A stretch of 64,000 nucleotides of DNA from Uliginosibacterium gangwonense DSM 18521 (GTDB lineage: Bacteria > Pseudomonadota > Gammaproteobacteria > Burkholderiales > Rhodocyclaceae). The notes under the pieces are model-generated. The model searched no databases. It saw nothing but the letters and a program-made list of their open reading frames with translations, and had not been told where the DNA came from. The stretch covers positions 186,001 to 250,000 of the forward strand of contig NZ_KB892846.1 in assembly GCF_000373965.1 (NCBI RefSeq), written 5' to 3'. Each line of letters starts with the position of its first letter. Position 1 is the first letter of the stretch. The translations under genes were made by a program, and so were the position numbers. This document shows positions 10,111-18,900 of this stretch, in pieces.

Positions 10111-10863
10111 TTACCAAGGGGCAAGATCATTGATTTCCAGCACCTCAGCGGTGCTGCGTTTCACAATTACTGTCAAATCCCGCACTTTGCCCCGAAGCGG
10201 CAGATAAGCAATTTCTTTACCGTATTTAAGCAGTAAAGTGTCCACTTTTTTTGCGTCTTTTTGATTCAATTGCCGCAAAGCATCAATCGGTTGCAGCCGC
10301 TGAAGCACTTGAGAGCGTAGCTCAACATAAGGTACATAGTACTGAGGCATCTGCGGCAAATCATCCCCGCCAGCAATGGCACTAAACAGTATCTTGTTAC
10401 GCTCCTTTGTTGTTTCCGGACGGCGTGCGGCAATCACCTCAGGCCCCAACATGGGGGGGGTTTTGAAGCGTGTGTTACCCACCTGCGCCAACTTAGCCTC
10501 ATCCAAATCATTGGCAAAAACCAGATCGAATCGATCCGAATTAAATACTGCATACACGGGCCGGGCGATAAAAACAGCATGCATGCCATACAACAAGGCC
10601 ACAATCTGAACCAGCAGCACAATCGCCATATCGCGTTTGAGCTCTTTTTTTGCAGGATTAAATATAATCAGCGTAATGCAGGGCCCAAGGATGACATCCA
10701 CGCCAAGCATCATCAGAAAAACGCCCGCCACTCCTGTTGCTTCAGCCATCGCACCAGGGTACCACACCATAAAAACCAGAGCAGTCACACAAAGCGCAAC
10801 AAAAATAGAACCACAAAGGTGAAAAGCAAAAGCTTTATAGCGATTGATCGTCATGATGTTCAC
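10111..10863 (-). CDS. TfpX/TfpZ-type pilin accessory protein
   Basis: A 250-residue membrane protein with three N-terminal transmembrane segments (about residues 14-35, 42-68 and 78-100) and a soluble C-terminal half. The opening RYKAFAFHLCGS, the GVDVILGPCITLIIFNP motif and ARPVYAVFNSDRFDLVFANDL are typical of the TfpX/TfpZ family. Those proteins are encoded beside particular pilin alleles and are needed for normal assembly or surface display of that pilin. Here it stands between pilins 1 and 2. It follows the terminator of pilin 2, so it may depend on read-through. Which pilin it serves is unknown. Confidence 0.88.
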   Translation of the reverse strand: MNIMTINRYKAFAFHLCGSIFVALCVTALVFMVWYPGAMAEATGVAGVFLMMLGVDVILGPCITLIIFNPAKKELKRDMAIVLLVQIVALLYGMHAVFIARPVYAVFNSDRFDLVFANDLDEAKLAQVGNTRFKTPPMLGPEVIAARRPETTKERNKILFSAIAGGDDLPQMPQYYVPYVELRSQVLQRLQPIDALRQLNQKDAKKVDTLLLKYGKEIAYLPLRGKVRDLTVIVKRSTAEVLEINDLAPW

Positions 10864-10870
10864 ATTTAGT

Positions 10871-10900
10871 CAAACAAAAACGCCCGTAGATACGGGCGTT
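10871..10900 (-). terminator. Terminator between pilin 2 and the TfpZ-like gene
   Basis: Stem AACGCCCGT/ACGGGCGTT with an AGAT loop, followed on the minus strand by a T-rich tract. It sits after the pilin 2 stop and just before the accessory gene start. It could make pilin transcripts abundant while letting only some read-through reach the accessory gene. Confidence 0.85.
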
Positions 10901-10932
10901 TATCAAACAGCAAGCTCAGTCCAGATAAAAAC

Positions 10933-11463
10933 TTAACGACATTCAGAAGGAGCGTACTTCGCAACCAACGTACCTGCAACAATAGAACCAAACTTACGTG
11001 TCGTGGCAGTGACATTCGCATTGGATGCGCAAGCCCAGTCAATCGCACCGGTAGAAGCCGTGGTCGGAGCTGCAAGTTGCACATTAGGCGTCAACACCAA
11101 TGTTTGGTCGTTCAGGCTAGTGGGAATGCCATTCAGTCCATCAGCCTTAATTGTCACAGTAACATTCCACGGGCTAGCAACTGCAACATCCACATCTTTG
11201 ACATACTTTGAAGAGGTTTCGGCTGCACGATTCGCATTGGCGTGGAACGCAGTTGCAGCATTAGTCAGGCCAGTAACGCCGTCCGATTGAAAGGCCTCAC
11301 TCATTGCGCCCTTCACGGAAGAAGCGGCAATCAAGCCTTCAGAAATCTTAGCGCGCACGGTGTAGTCCTGGTAGGCGGGCAGAGCAATAGCAGCCAGAAT
11401 ACCAATAATTGCCACCACGATCATCAATTCGATCAGGGTGAAACCTTGTTGAATACGCTTCAT
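10933..11463 (-). CDS. Type IVa major-type pilin 2
   Basis: A 176-residue prepilin with leader MKRIQQG, cleavage before FTLIELM, mature Glu5, and Cys145/Cys175 for the disulfide loop. The true start is 11463, shown by the leader and an AGGAG 8 bases upstream. It is almost identical to pilin 3, differing at six positions (4, 49, 53, 84, 97, 119). It lies downstream of the IS element's left end and has its own sigma-54 promoter with a degenerate -24 element. Type IV pilins polymerise into the surface fibre used for twitching, adhesion and DNA uptake. Confidence 0.95.
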   Translation of the reverse strand: MKRIQQGFTLIELMIVVAIIGILAAIALPAYQDYTVRAKISEGLIAASSVKGAMSEAFQSDGVTGLTNAATAFHANANRAAETSSKYVKDVDVAVASPWNVTVTIKADGLNGIPTSLNDQTLVLTPNVQLAAPTTASTGAIDWACASNANVTATTRKFGSIVAGTLVAKYAPSECR

Positions 11464-11518
11464 AGTAAATCTCCTATTACGAGAAAAGAACGGAAGGGGT
11501 TCCGTGTCCTTAACTACC

Positions 11519-11535
11519 AGCAATAGTTATACCAA
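11519..11535 (-). promoter_or_regulatory. Sigma-54 promoter of pilin 2 (weak -24 element)
   Basis: On the minus strand it reads TTGGTAT-AACTA-TTGCT with exact GG-N10-GC spacing, its GC about 57 bases before the ATG, as in pilin 3. The -24 half is TGGTAT instead of TGGCAC, so the promoter is probably weaker than that of pilin 3. Confidence 0.7.
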
Positions 11536-11697
11536 CCCTTCTCGTCAGCCACACTTGGTTTATACAACCATACAAATCAACAAATTAAAAAAAGGAAGCA
11601 TCTGTTTTTGTAATCCCCCCACCCACCCACTCCAGAACCAAGTGCCGTTAATCGTCACCCAATAACAAATCGCGGCAGAAATCACTTCAATCACAGA

Positions 11698-12738
11698 GGC
11701 TTTGTTGCATAAATCCTCCCAACCGTCAGCGAGTAGTCGATAAACTTGGAGGATGAGCAAGCCCCCAAAGCCGAAGTATCGAACCCCCAACTGGTCGAGC
11801 TATAACGAGTCCTTGCGCCAACGCGGCGCACTCCTGCTGTGGATCGACAAGGACATGAAGTGGGTTGGCGCACCAAGCGGCAAACGCGGACGAACCCCGA
11901 CGTTCTCGGACGCTGCCATCCAGTTTTGCCTGATGATCAAGAACCTGTACGGACTGGCACTTCGTCAAACTACTGGCATGGTCAGGAGCCTGTTAGCGCT
12001 GGCGGGGCTGGATTGGATGTGCCGGACTTGAGTACCTTGAGTCGGCGCCAGAAACATCTGCAAGTGACGCTCACGTATCAACGCCGGAACGAAGCCCTGC
12101 ACCTACTCGTCGATAGCACAGGCATCAAGATGCTTGGCGAAGGGGAATGGAAGCGCAAGAAACACGGGGCCGACTACCGCCGTCAGTGGCGCAAAGTGCA
12201 TCTGGGAATCGACGCCCAAACGCTGCAGATTCGTGCCATTGAAGTCACTGCCAACAGCGTCGGAGATGCGCCGATGCTGCCAGCCTTGCTCAATCAAATC
12301 CCGCCAGAAGAACCTATTGAAAGCATAGGAGGCGATGGCGCTTACGATACCAAAGCGTGTCACAGCGCGATTGCTAACCGGGGGACCACGGCGCTGATTC
12401 CTGTGCACAAGAATGCGCAAGCTTGGAAAGGCAGCAGTGCAGGTGCGCGTACCCGAAACGAAATTCTGCGTACAACCCAACGCTTAGGCAGGACGATCTG
12501 GAAGAAATGGAGCGGCTATCATCGGCGCAGCCTGGTGGAGACCAAGATGCGCTGTTTCAAATTGCTCGGAGAGCGCGTGATGGCTCGAGACTTCGACCGC
12601 CAAGTCGCCGAATTGCAGATTCGTGCCGCACTGCTCAATCGCTTCACCCAACTGGGCACGCCTCAGACCGTGCGCGTGCTATAAATCCGTCTGGGATCAG
12701 GGGTATTGCGGCCTCACGCTGATTTATGCAACAAAGTC
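11698..12738 (+). mobile_element. IS903-like (IS5 family) insertion sequence
   Basis: The element is 1041 bases long, bounded by 18-base inverted repeats: GGCTTTGTTGCATAAATC (11698-11715) and its complement at 12721-12738 with one mismatch. Repeats and length match the IS903 group of IS5. The nine flanking bases (AATCACAGA on the left, GTAACGAAT on the right) are not duplicated, although this group normally makes a 9-base target duplication. This suggests that recombination or deletion after insertion replaced one flank. The transposase is frameshifted, so the copy is probably immobile unless helped in trans. It sits exactly between two near-identical pilin copies. Confidence 0.92.
11753..12684 (+). 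pseudogene. IS903-like transposase, broken by a frameshift
   Basis: The first frame (11753-12031) encodes the N terminus (RTPNWSSYNESLRQRG, GRTPTFSDAAIQFCLMIKNLYGLALRQ) and stops after GLDWMCRT. The rest continues in another frame from about 12017, reading VPDLSTLSRRQK and on to the end at 12684. DDE catalytic residues appear in LVDSTGIK, GGDGAYDT and RSLVETKMRCFK. The break lies in GATTGGATGTGCCGG (12011-12025) and is best explained by loss of one base. No slippery heptamer is present and this group uses one continuous frame, so I read it as a true pseudogene. Confidence 0.88.
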
Positions 12739-12762
12739 GTAACGAATTGATCTTTGCCAAAA

Positions 12763-12790
12763 ACAAACACCCGCAAAAGCGGGTGTTTGT
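12763..12790 (-). terminator. Terminator of pilin 3
   Basis: A perfect 12-base-pair stem (12763-12774 with 12779-12790) around an AAAA loop lies just after the pilin 3 stop, followed on the minus strand by TTTT. It differs in sequence from the pilin 2 terminator, so the duplication does not extend past the coding end. Confidence 0.88.
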
Positions 12791-12809
12791 TAGACAGCAA
12801 CTTAACGCC

Positions 12810-13340
12810 TTATCGGCATTCGGAAGGCGCATACTTCGCAACCAACGTACCTGCAACAATAGAACCAAACTTACGTGTCGTGGCAGTGACATTCGCATTG
12901 GATGCGCAAGCCCAGTCAATCGCACCGGTAGAAGCCGTGGTCGGAGCTGCAAGTTGCACATTAGGCGTCAGCACCAATGTTTGGCCGTTCAGGCTAGTGG
13001 GAATGCCATTCAGTCCATCAGCCTTAATTGTCACAGTAACATTCCACGGGGTAGCAACCGCGACATCCACATCTTTGACATACTTTGAAGCGGTTTCGGC
13101 TGCACGATTCGCATTGGCGTGGAACGCAGTCGCAGCATTAGTCAGACCAGTCACACCATCTGATTGAAAGGCCTCACTCATAGTCCCCTTCACGGCAGAT
13201 GCAGCAATCAAGCCTTCAGAAATCTTAGCACGCACGGTGTAGTCTTGGTAGGCAGGCAGAGCGATGGCGGCCAGAATGCCGATAATTGCCACCACGATCA
13301 TCAATTCGATCAGGGTGAAACCTTGTTGAACACGCTTCAT
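12810..13340 (-). CDS. Type IVa major-type pilin 3
   Basis: A 176-residue prepilin (leader MKRVQQG, mature FTLIELM, Glu5, Cys145/Cys175) that is nearly the same as pilin 2. The start at 13340 has an AGGAG ribosome binding site and the same leader sequence as pilin 2, including a small CGGAA/TTCCG hairpin. It is the upstream member of the locus and has the sigma-54 promoter with the best -24 element, so it may be the most strongly expressed of the pair. Its terminator is followed by the IS element. Confidence 0.95.
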   Translation of the reverse strand: MKRVQQGFTLIELMIVVAIIGILAAIALPAYQDYTVRAKISEGLIAASAVKGTMSEAFQSDGVTGLTNAATAFHANANRAAETASKYVKDVDVAVATPWNVTVTIKADGLNGIPTSLNGQTLVLTPNVQLAAPTTASTGAIDWACASNANVTATTRKFGSIVAGTLVAKYAPSECR

Positions 13341-13395
13341 AGTAAATCTCCTATTACGGAAAAAGAACGGAAGGGATTCCGCGTGCTCTATGTTA

Positions 13396-13411
13396 AGCGA
13401 CGGCTGTGCCA
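13396..13411 (-). promoter_or_regulatory. Sigma-54 promoter of pilin 3
   Basis: On the minus strand it reads TGGCAC-AGCCG-TCGCT: a perfect -24 element, GG-N10-GC spacing, and a -12 element with one deviation. The GC is about 57 bases before the ATG, the same distance as in pilin 2. Confidence 0.8.
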
Positions 13412-13439
13412 CCTCTCTCTCGCATATGTTAAAAAACAA

Positions 13440-13722
13440 AAAACTTATTAATAATCATGATCTTAACCAGTAATCACCTTCTTAAGAGTTTTAAGCATCT
13501 CATTGATTTCGCAAAACATGTGCCGCGAATTGTCACTTGATAAGCCAATTACGGCAATTACCGCAACCAAGTCAAAGATCGGATGGATTCCCGGCCCTAA
13601 ATTCGGCGAGCGGCAGATCAATCCCAGGCCCCCAGCCTCGCACAAGTGGCGTTGTTCCTTGCGCTTATGCGCATGGCTGTTATCATTCGCCCTTTCTGCA
13701 CAGCAGCATGCCGAGGCTTAAT
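13440..13722. other. Intergenic region upstream of pilin 3
   Basis: No convincing gene. The part at about 13510-13575 resembles 11640-11697 upstream of pilin 2 (shared GTGCCG, ATTGTCAC/ATCGTCAC and CGGCA blocks at the same distance from the pilin start). The pilin duplication therefore covered at least 235 bases of upstream DNA. PilR sites may lie here but I cannot define them. Confidence 0.5.
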
Positions 13723-14247
13723 ATGGCTGTTTTTGCCCTTGATGAGCGGGTTCCGGTGGTGGGCGAGCGTACCTGGGTGGCCGAGAACGCCACTGTAGTG
13801 GGGGCAGTGACCATCGGGTCGGACTGTAGCGTCTGGTTTGGCGCGGTGTTGCGGGGGGATAACGACCCCATCACCATTGGCAACGGCACGAACATCCAGG
13901 ATGGCGCGATTCTGCATACCGATGAGGGCATCCCCCTGACGGTGGCAGACCACGTATCCATCGGCCACCAGGCTATGCTACACGGCTGCTCAGTGGGCGA
14001 AGGCTCGCTGATCGGGATCAACGCCGTGGTGCTCAACCGTGCGGTGATTGGCAAGCACTGCCTAATTGGCGCCAACACTTTGATTCCAGAGGGAAAGGTG
14101 ATCCCCGATCGCTCCTTGGTCGTCGGCACACCCGGACGGATCATCCGTGAGCTGACGGATGAGGAGATCGCCCGTAATCTGCGCAATTCCCGTCACTATG
14201 TTGATGCTGGAGCGCTGTACAGCCACGCCATGAAGCGGATTGATTGA
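13723..14247 (+). CDS. Gamma-carbonic-anhydrase-like protein (YrdA/PaaY type)
   Basis: A 174-residue left-handed parallel beta-helix protein built of hexapeptide repeats ([35 protein letters not shown]). His65, His82 and His87 ([16 protein letters not shown]) are the zinc ligands of gamma-carbonic anhydrases. The start at 13723 has a GAGG ribosome binding site 8 bases upstream; a longer open frame to the left lacks family similarity. Carbonic anhydrase activity is possible but not certain, because YrdA-type proteins are often inactive or of unknown substrate. Its stop overlaps the dtd start by one base. Confidence 0.92.
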   Translation: MAVFALDERVPVVGERTWVAENATVVGAVTIGSDCSVWFGAVLRGDNDPITIGNGTNIQDGAILHTDEGIPLTVADHVSIGHQAMLHGCSVGEGSLIGINAVVLNRAVIGKHCLIGANTLIPEGKVIPDRSLVVGTPGRIIRELTDEEIARNLRNSRHYVDAGALYSHAMKRID

Positions 14248-14684
14248 TGATTGCCTTGATTCAGCGCGTACGCTCGGCTTCTGTAGAGGTGGATGGGCAA
14301 ATTGTTGGAAAGATCGGTAGCGGCCTGCTGGCCCTGATCGGAGTGCAGAAAGAAGATGATGCGGCCAAGGCTGATCGTCTGCTGAAAAAGCTGCTGAACT
14401 ACCGCGTTTTCGCTGATGATGAGCAGCGCATGAACCGCTCGCTGCGCGACACAAGCGGCGGCTTGCTGCTGGTTTCCCAATTTACATTGGCCGCAGATAC
14501 ACACAAAGGCGCCCGCCCAAGCTTTTCCAGCGCTGCCACACCAGATGATGCGCGGACGCTGTTCGACTATCTGTTGGCACGCGCCCAGGGTTGTCATCCA
14601 GTAGTAGAAACCGGCCGGTTTGGCACCGACATGCAGGTCAGCCTGATCAATGACGGCCCCGTCACATTCTGGTTGGAGACCTAA
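14247..14684 (+). CDS. dtd: D-aminoacyl-tRNA deacylase
   Basis: Hydrolyses D-amino acids (and glycine) wrongly attached to tRNA, a translation quality-control step in the cytoplasm. The 145-residue length is typical. The catalytic SQFTL motif (77-81) and the C-terminal NDGPVT motif (135-140), which together form the chiral proofreading site of the dimer, are present. The ATG overlaps the upstream stop (TGATG), so it is coupled to the carbonic-anhydrase-like gene. Confidence 0.96.
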   Translation: MIALIQRVRSASVEVDGQIVGKIGSGLLALIGVQKEDDAAKADRLLKKLLNYRVFADDEQRMNRSLRDTSGGLLLVSQFTLAADTHKGARPSFSSAATPDDARTLFDYLLARAQGCHPVVETGRFGTDMQVSLINDGPVTFWLET

Positions 14685-14685
14685 G

Positions 14686-15219
14686 GTGAGCCCCGTTCGG
14701 CATCTGTTAACCGCAAGCTGCTGCGTCGTGCTGGCAGCCTGCTCGTCTAGCCCCAGCACAGATAACCAAGCAGACAGCCGGACCCGCGGTGCGCAGACGC
14801 GCAAACCCTCACTCTCGTCCGAACGCCTGAGTCTGGCAGACACCCAGCAAGCCAATGAAATTGTGCTTGTCGCCTTGGGCTTGCTGGATACAGGCTACCG
14901 TTTCGGCGGCAAGAACCCGGATGCGGGTCTGGATTGCAGCGGCATGGTGAGTTACGTGGTGGAACACGCCACGGGCCTCGCACTCCCCCACAATGCGGCG
15001 CAGATTGCCAAACGCACCCGCCCCATTGATCGCAACGAGCTTCGCCCGGCTGATCTTGTGTTTTTCAACACCAGCGGCCAGACCTTCTCGCACATGGGCA
15101 TCTACCTGGGCGATGGCAAATTTGTGCACGCCCCCTCAACAGGCGGCAAAGTGCGGGTAGATAAAATGGACATGCCCTACTATGCCAGCCGGTTTGTAGC
15201 GGCACGCAGCCTATTCTAG
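14686..15219 (+). CDS. NlpC/P60-family lipoprotein peptidase
   Basis: A 177-residue lipoprotein with a signal peptide ending in lipobox LAAC (Cys19), so it is anchored in an envelope membrane. The NlpC/P60 domain (about 55-177) has catalytic Cys84 in LDCSGMVSYV and His136 in SHMGIYLGDG. Such enzymes cut peptide crosslinks of peptidoglycan (D-Glu-mDAP endopeptidase, Spr/MepS type). The GTG start at 14686 is chosen because it directly precedes the signal peptide and has GGAG upstream. Its end overlaps the convergent gene by nine bases. Confidence 0.93.
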   Translation: MSPVRHLLTASCCVVLAACSSSPSTDNQADSRTRGAQTRKPSLSSERLSLADTQQANEIVLVALGLLDTGYRFGGKNPDAGLDCSGMVSYVVEHATGLALPHNAAQIAKRTRPIDRNELRPADLVFFNTSGQTFSHMGIYLGDGKFVHAPSTGGKVRVDKMDMPYYASRFVAARSLF

Positions 15220-15951
15220 GCTCTGTATTGCTTTCAGGGGTTCCTGCACTATGACTGTTGGAACAACGCCACCAACGTCCATCCCGATATCGAGAAACGA
15301 AGCCACCTCTATACGGTCCTTGATGGCCGGGATGAAGGAAATGGCCTGCAGTGCAGCAATGACTTGAGAGTAATCCGTCTCATGCCCATCCGTCACTGCA
15401 GACAAAATCTGCACTGAAACAACCCGCCCCTGCGCGTCTATAAAGAGACGGAATTGTGTCTCACCGCTTGGCAAGCTCGCCAAGTCAAAATCCGAAATGT
15501 CTACATTGGTCAGCGCCAAGGCTTCACGATCCACTGCAGACGTTGGTAAAAAGCTCAGCTCATCCGAATGACGGGCCTCGCCTTCAACATCCTCCATGCT
15601 TTTTACCATCACGGAGCTTCGATAAACACGGCTGCCTGCCTTATCGCCTGTTTTCACGCCAGCAGGTTTGATAGCCACACCATTCGCAGCAGGCATCAAT
15701 GTAAAACCAGAACGGTCGCCCAACACAAACTTTGGCGTACTCAACAGCCTCCCAGGCAGCACAGCGGGGTGAAGAGGTGGGCTCAACTTGGCCTCTATTT
15801 TCAGCGCACGGCTTGGCACAGGTACAGCAACCGAAGCCCCCATACCCGAATACCATTCAAACCACCACGAAGCAAACCCGTGTATCAGCAAAGATGCACT
15901 CAAGCACCCTGCCAACACACGGGTTTTATGCCCTACATACATACACTGCAC
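15211..15951 (-). CDS. TonB C-terminal-like protein at the end of the minor pilin operon
   Basis: A 246-residue protein with one N-terminal membrane segment (about 12-33), a proline-rich stretch and a C-terminal domain with the pattern FRLFIDAQGRVVSVQIL...AALQAISFIPAIKD, typical of TonB-like energy-transducer C termini. It starts 8 bases after the pilY1 stop and so belongs to the minor pilin operon, where such a protein is not a standard member. It might contact an outer-membrane component of the pilus, but that is speculation. No ExbB or ExbD gene is present in the window. Confidence 0.65.
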   Translation of the reverse strand: MQCMYVGHKTRVLAGCLSASLLIHGFASWWFEWYSGMGASVAVPVPSRALKIEAKLSPPLHPAVLPGRLLSTPKFVLGDRSGFTLMPAANGVAIKPAGVKTGDKAGSRVYRSSVMVKSMEDVEGEARHSDELSFLPTSAVDREALALTNVDISDFDLASLPSGETQFRLFIDAQGRVVSVQILSAVTDGHETDYSQVIAALQAISFIPAIKDRIEVASFLDIGMDVGGVVPTVIVQEPLKAIQSLE

Positions 15952-15959
15952 AAAAACGT

Positions 15960-18900
15960 CTAGTCAGCAGTCGGAATAATTCTCCAGTTCAAGCGAATTA
16001 CGGATGTCAGTGCTGCGTTCGGGTTAATTCCCAAATCCTCTATCCCGCCACTGGTGGTTCCCCCTTTGTAGTACAACTTACCGCCTATCATTACAAAGGC
16101 CCCACCATTGACCAATCCACTATATGCATGCTTCTCCACTCCATTTAGAAGAGCAGACTTCCCTGTTCCGACATAGAAGGCATACCCATATGACGTCCCC
16201 GCTGGCGAGCACACACTCCCATTAGGAATATCGGATGTAAATACCACCAGATTTGACACATATGGCGAAACATCTGGATCAATCACAATCCGCTCTGCAA
16301 TACCTGCAGAGCTTGAAAGATCATAATACCATCCCATCGGTTTGGTCGTTGACACAGTAATCCCTGCCATCTTCACATTCTCTTGCAGATTGCTCCGTGT
16401 GATCGGGTAGCTGACCCCGCTTGGTAAAGTTACATCACTATAAAAGCCAGCAAAACCACGGGTTCCGTCTGCGATAACATAGATACTCTGCTGATCAGAA
16501 CTGGTAATGTCGCCGTCTGCCAACAAACGCCCCGTCCCAACAATTACATAACGCTTCTCACTGACACTCCCCGAACTTTGATCAGCCTGAATCAGCGTAA
16601 TGGTCGTAACCGGTTGGGCAACCCCAGCAGAGTTAGTCAACTTAGCAATTTTTTTAGGCACAGGATAACTACCTGAATCTGCCGACACATCCAAACGCCA
16701 GATATTGCCTTGCAAATCCCCTGCATAAAGCGCATCCACCATCGCTGCGCTATAGTCAGTCATGAACCCCCTGACAAACCTCATGTTGATCGGAGAAGCA
16801 AGACTACCTTCAGGGGTCGCCACTTTCTCCAGCAAATCTCCCGTCCGGGGATCAACAAAATAGAAGTATCCCTTCCCATCTGGGTTGTTATATCCAGAAA
16901 CCATTACCACAACCCAACCATATTTCTTGGTTCGAACCACCCGCGGCAAACCGTAGGAATACCCCATGGTCGAATCAGTAAACTCCCACAACACCTTAGT
17001 GGCTACTGCCGCCTCATTGCTCCAAGAAGAGGGGTCTGTCACATCCAGTGCAAAATAGCCTTTCCCACCCTTGCCCAAGCCGCCAATCAAAAGACTGTGC
17101 CAATCAGGTGAACCGGTAGCAGACAATTTCTTGGGCGTGTCTTGAAAATCAACATCAAAGTCGGCTTCCAGCTTTCCATCCACCATAAAATGGTGGGTAA
17201 ATGTGGGATTCCCTAACGAAGCAAGTCCTGTGGAGCTGGCCGTCGTTGAATCCCCATATACAAAGCTCGGGATATAAGCAAACATTTCTGCTCCGCTGTC
17301 TGCATTTACTGCATGCAGCATGCCATCATTAGCACCTACAAATACAACCAACTGACGACTAGAATTATTGTTTTTGAAAACGTCATACCCCGTCAGACTA
17401 GTGTAGGGATTATGAGGTTGTGACATCACCCAAGGAGTTGAATTGACAATATCTCCCAATAAATAGGTCCGCGTGCGATATGCACCTCCATTGACCAACT
17501 CTTTGCTGCGATCCCCCCGCAAATACGCCACATAATTTGCAGCAGATTGACTTCCGCTTGATACCCCCGGAACATTCGCAAAAGAAGCGTAGTACGTGCG
17601 GCTATTAAGCCCTCCGGCTCCCAGATTTGACGCCTGGAAAGGCAAGCCCCCCCCAGTGCTAACGCAACAGGTCACAATTTTGCGGGAAGTAATTGCCGTT
17701 TTATCCAAAATGTCGCGGAAATTCCAAGCCGCAAGATTGGAGTTTAAGGAACCATCCGAGTTAAATGTCACGCTACCTTTGAACAGGGACCCTGTCCAGG
17801 TTGTTGGGTCATAGGAAGCACTATAGTTGGCAGTTGCAGTCCCCGCAGAAAGAGTTAAGGTTGGAAAATTAACGGTAGTAGAATAGGCTGCCGATGCTTC
17901 CGCAACAATCTTTGAAAATGCATTGTTCAAACCAGACACCATCGCACTAGGCTTATCCGCCAAGAAGTAATTATCTGGCCGTGGGTCGGTCGTACTGCCG
18001 GACAGATCGCTGGTGGTATGCCAAGCCGTAATAGGAATAGTGGATGTGCCGTTTGATCCGTCATATGGAGAAAACCCTGAAGGCACGGTAAAACCACCAT
18101 ACTTGGTCGCTAACCAATATTGGTTTTTAGACACATATCCATTTTCCAGGACGTCCATCCAATAAGTATTGATGGTCTGTGTCCCCGTCAGATCAGTACG
18201 AATGTCCTTCACATGCGAGTCATAAGCTAAACCAGCAATGTAGTAGGTATCTGCACGACCAGAGTTATAGTAAGACTGACCAATATTCCCCAGTCCTTCC
18301 AATTGACCCACCATATTGGTGGCAGTCGTCACATTCACAGTTGAGTCACTGCTTACCTGACTGGGAATGGTTTCGCTCCCCGTCAAAGAACTTCCGGGCA
18401 GTCCACCGTCATACCAAGTATTAATATCACCAATCCCGAGGATGAAGTTTTTCTGGCACGAGTACAGAATGGGATCATCCCAATCCGAGATGACAGGAAA
18501 ACCATCAATCCAAGTTTTCAACGTAGCCTGACTCCCTGAGCCAGACAGCGAGCTAAAGTTAGGAACGTTCCCAAGGTTCTTAAAGTAGCGGACGGCTGAA
18601 TAATACAACTCACTTACAGGGTCATTACTCTTGTAGGTTCCCACCACAACCTTGCCAAATTTATCCAGGTAATTCATGACGCCACTATCGCTGACCGTCA
18701 CACTGTACCCACCCTCGCTGGAGGCGCGCGATGTTGTAGCCGAAGCATCTGCCGTATCTGGGTTTTGCAGCATCACACCAGTGCTGGCATCCCATTCAGC
18801 TGCCGAATTCGTAACATCAGAGGAGCCAGGAATAGGCTTGGTCGGGGCAATATATTTCATCCGGGCGCGCATCACCCCACCATTACGGGACGAACCACCC

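Noticed and set aside
12011-12030. Programmed frameshift in the transposase
   Set aside because: No slippery heptamer is present and the IS903 group uses one continuous frame, so a real base loss is simpler.
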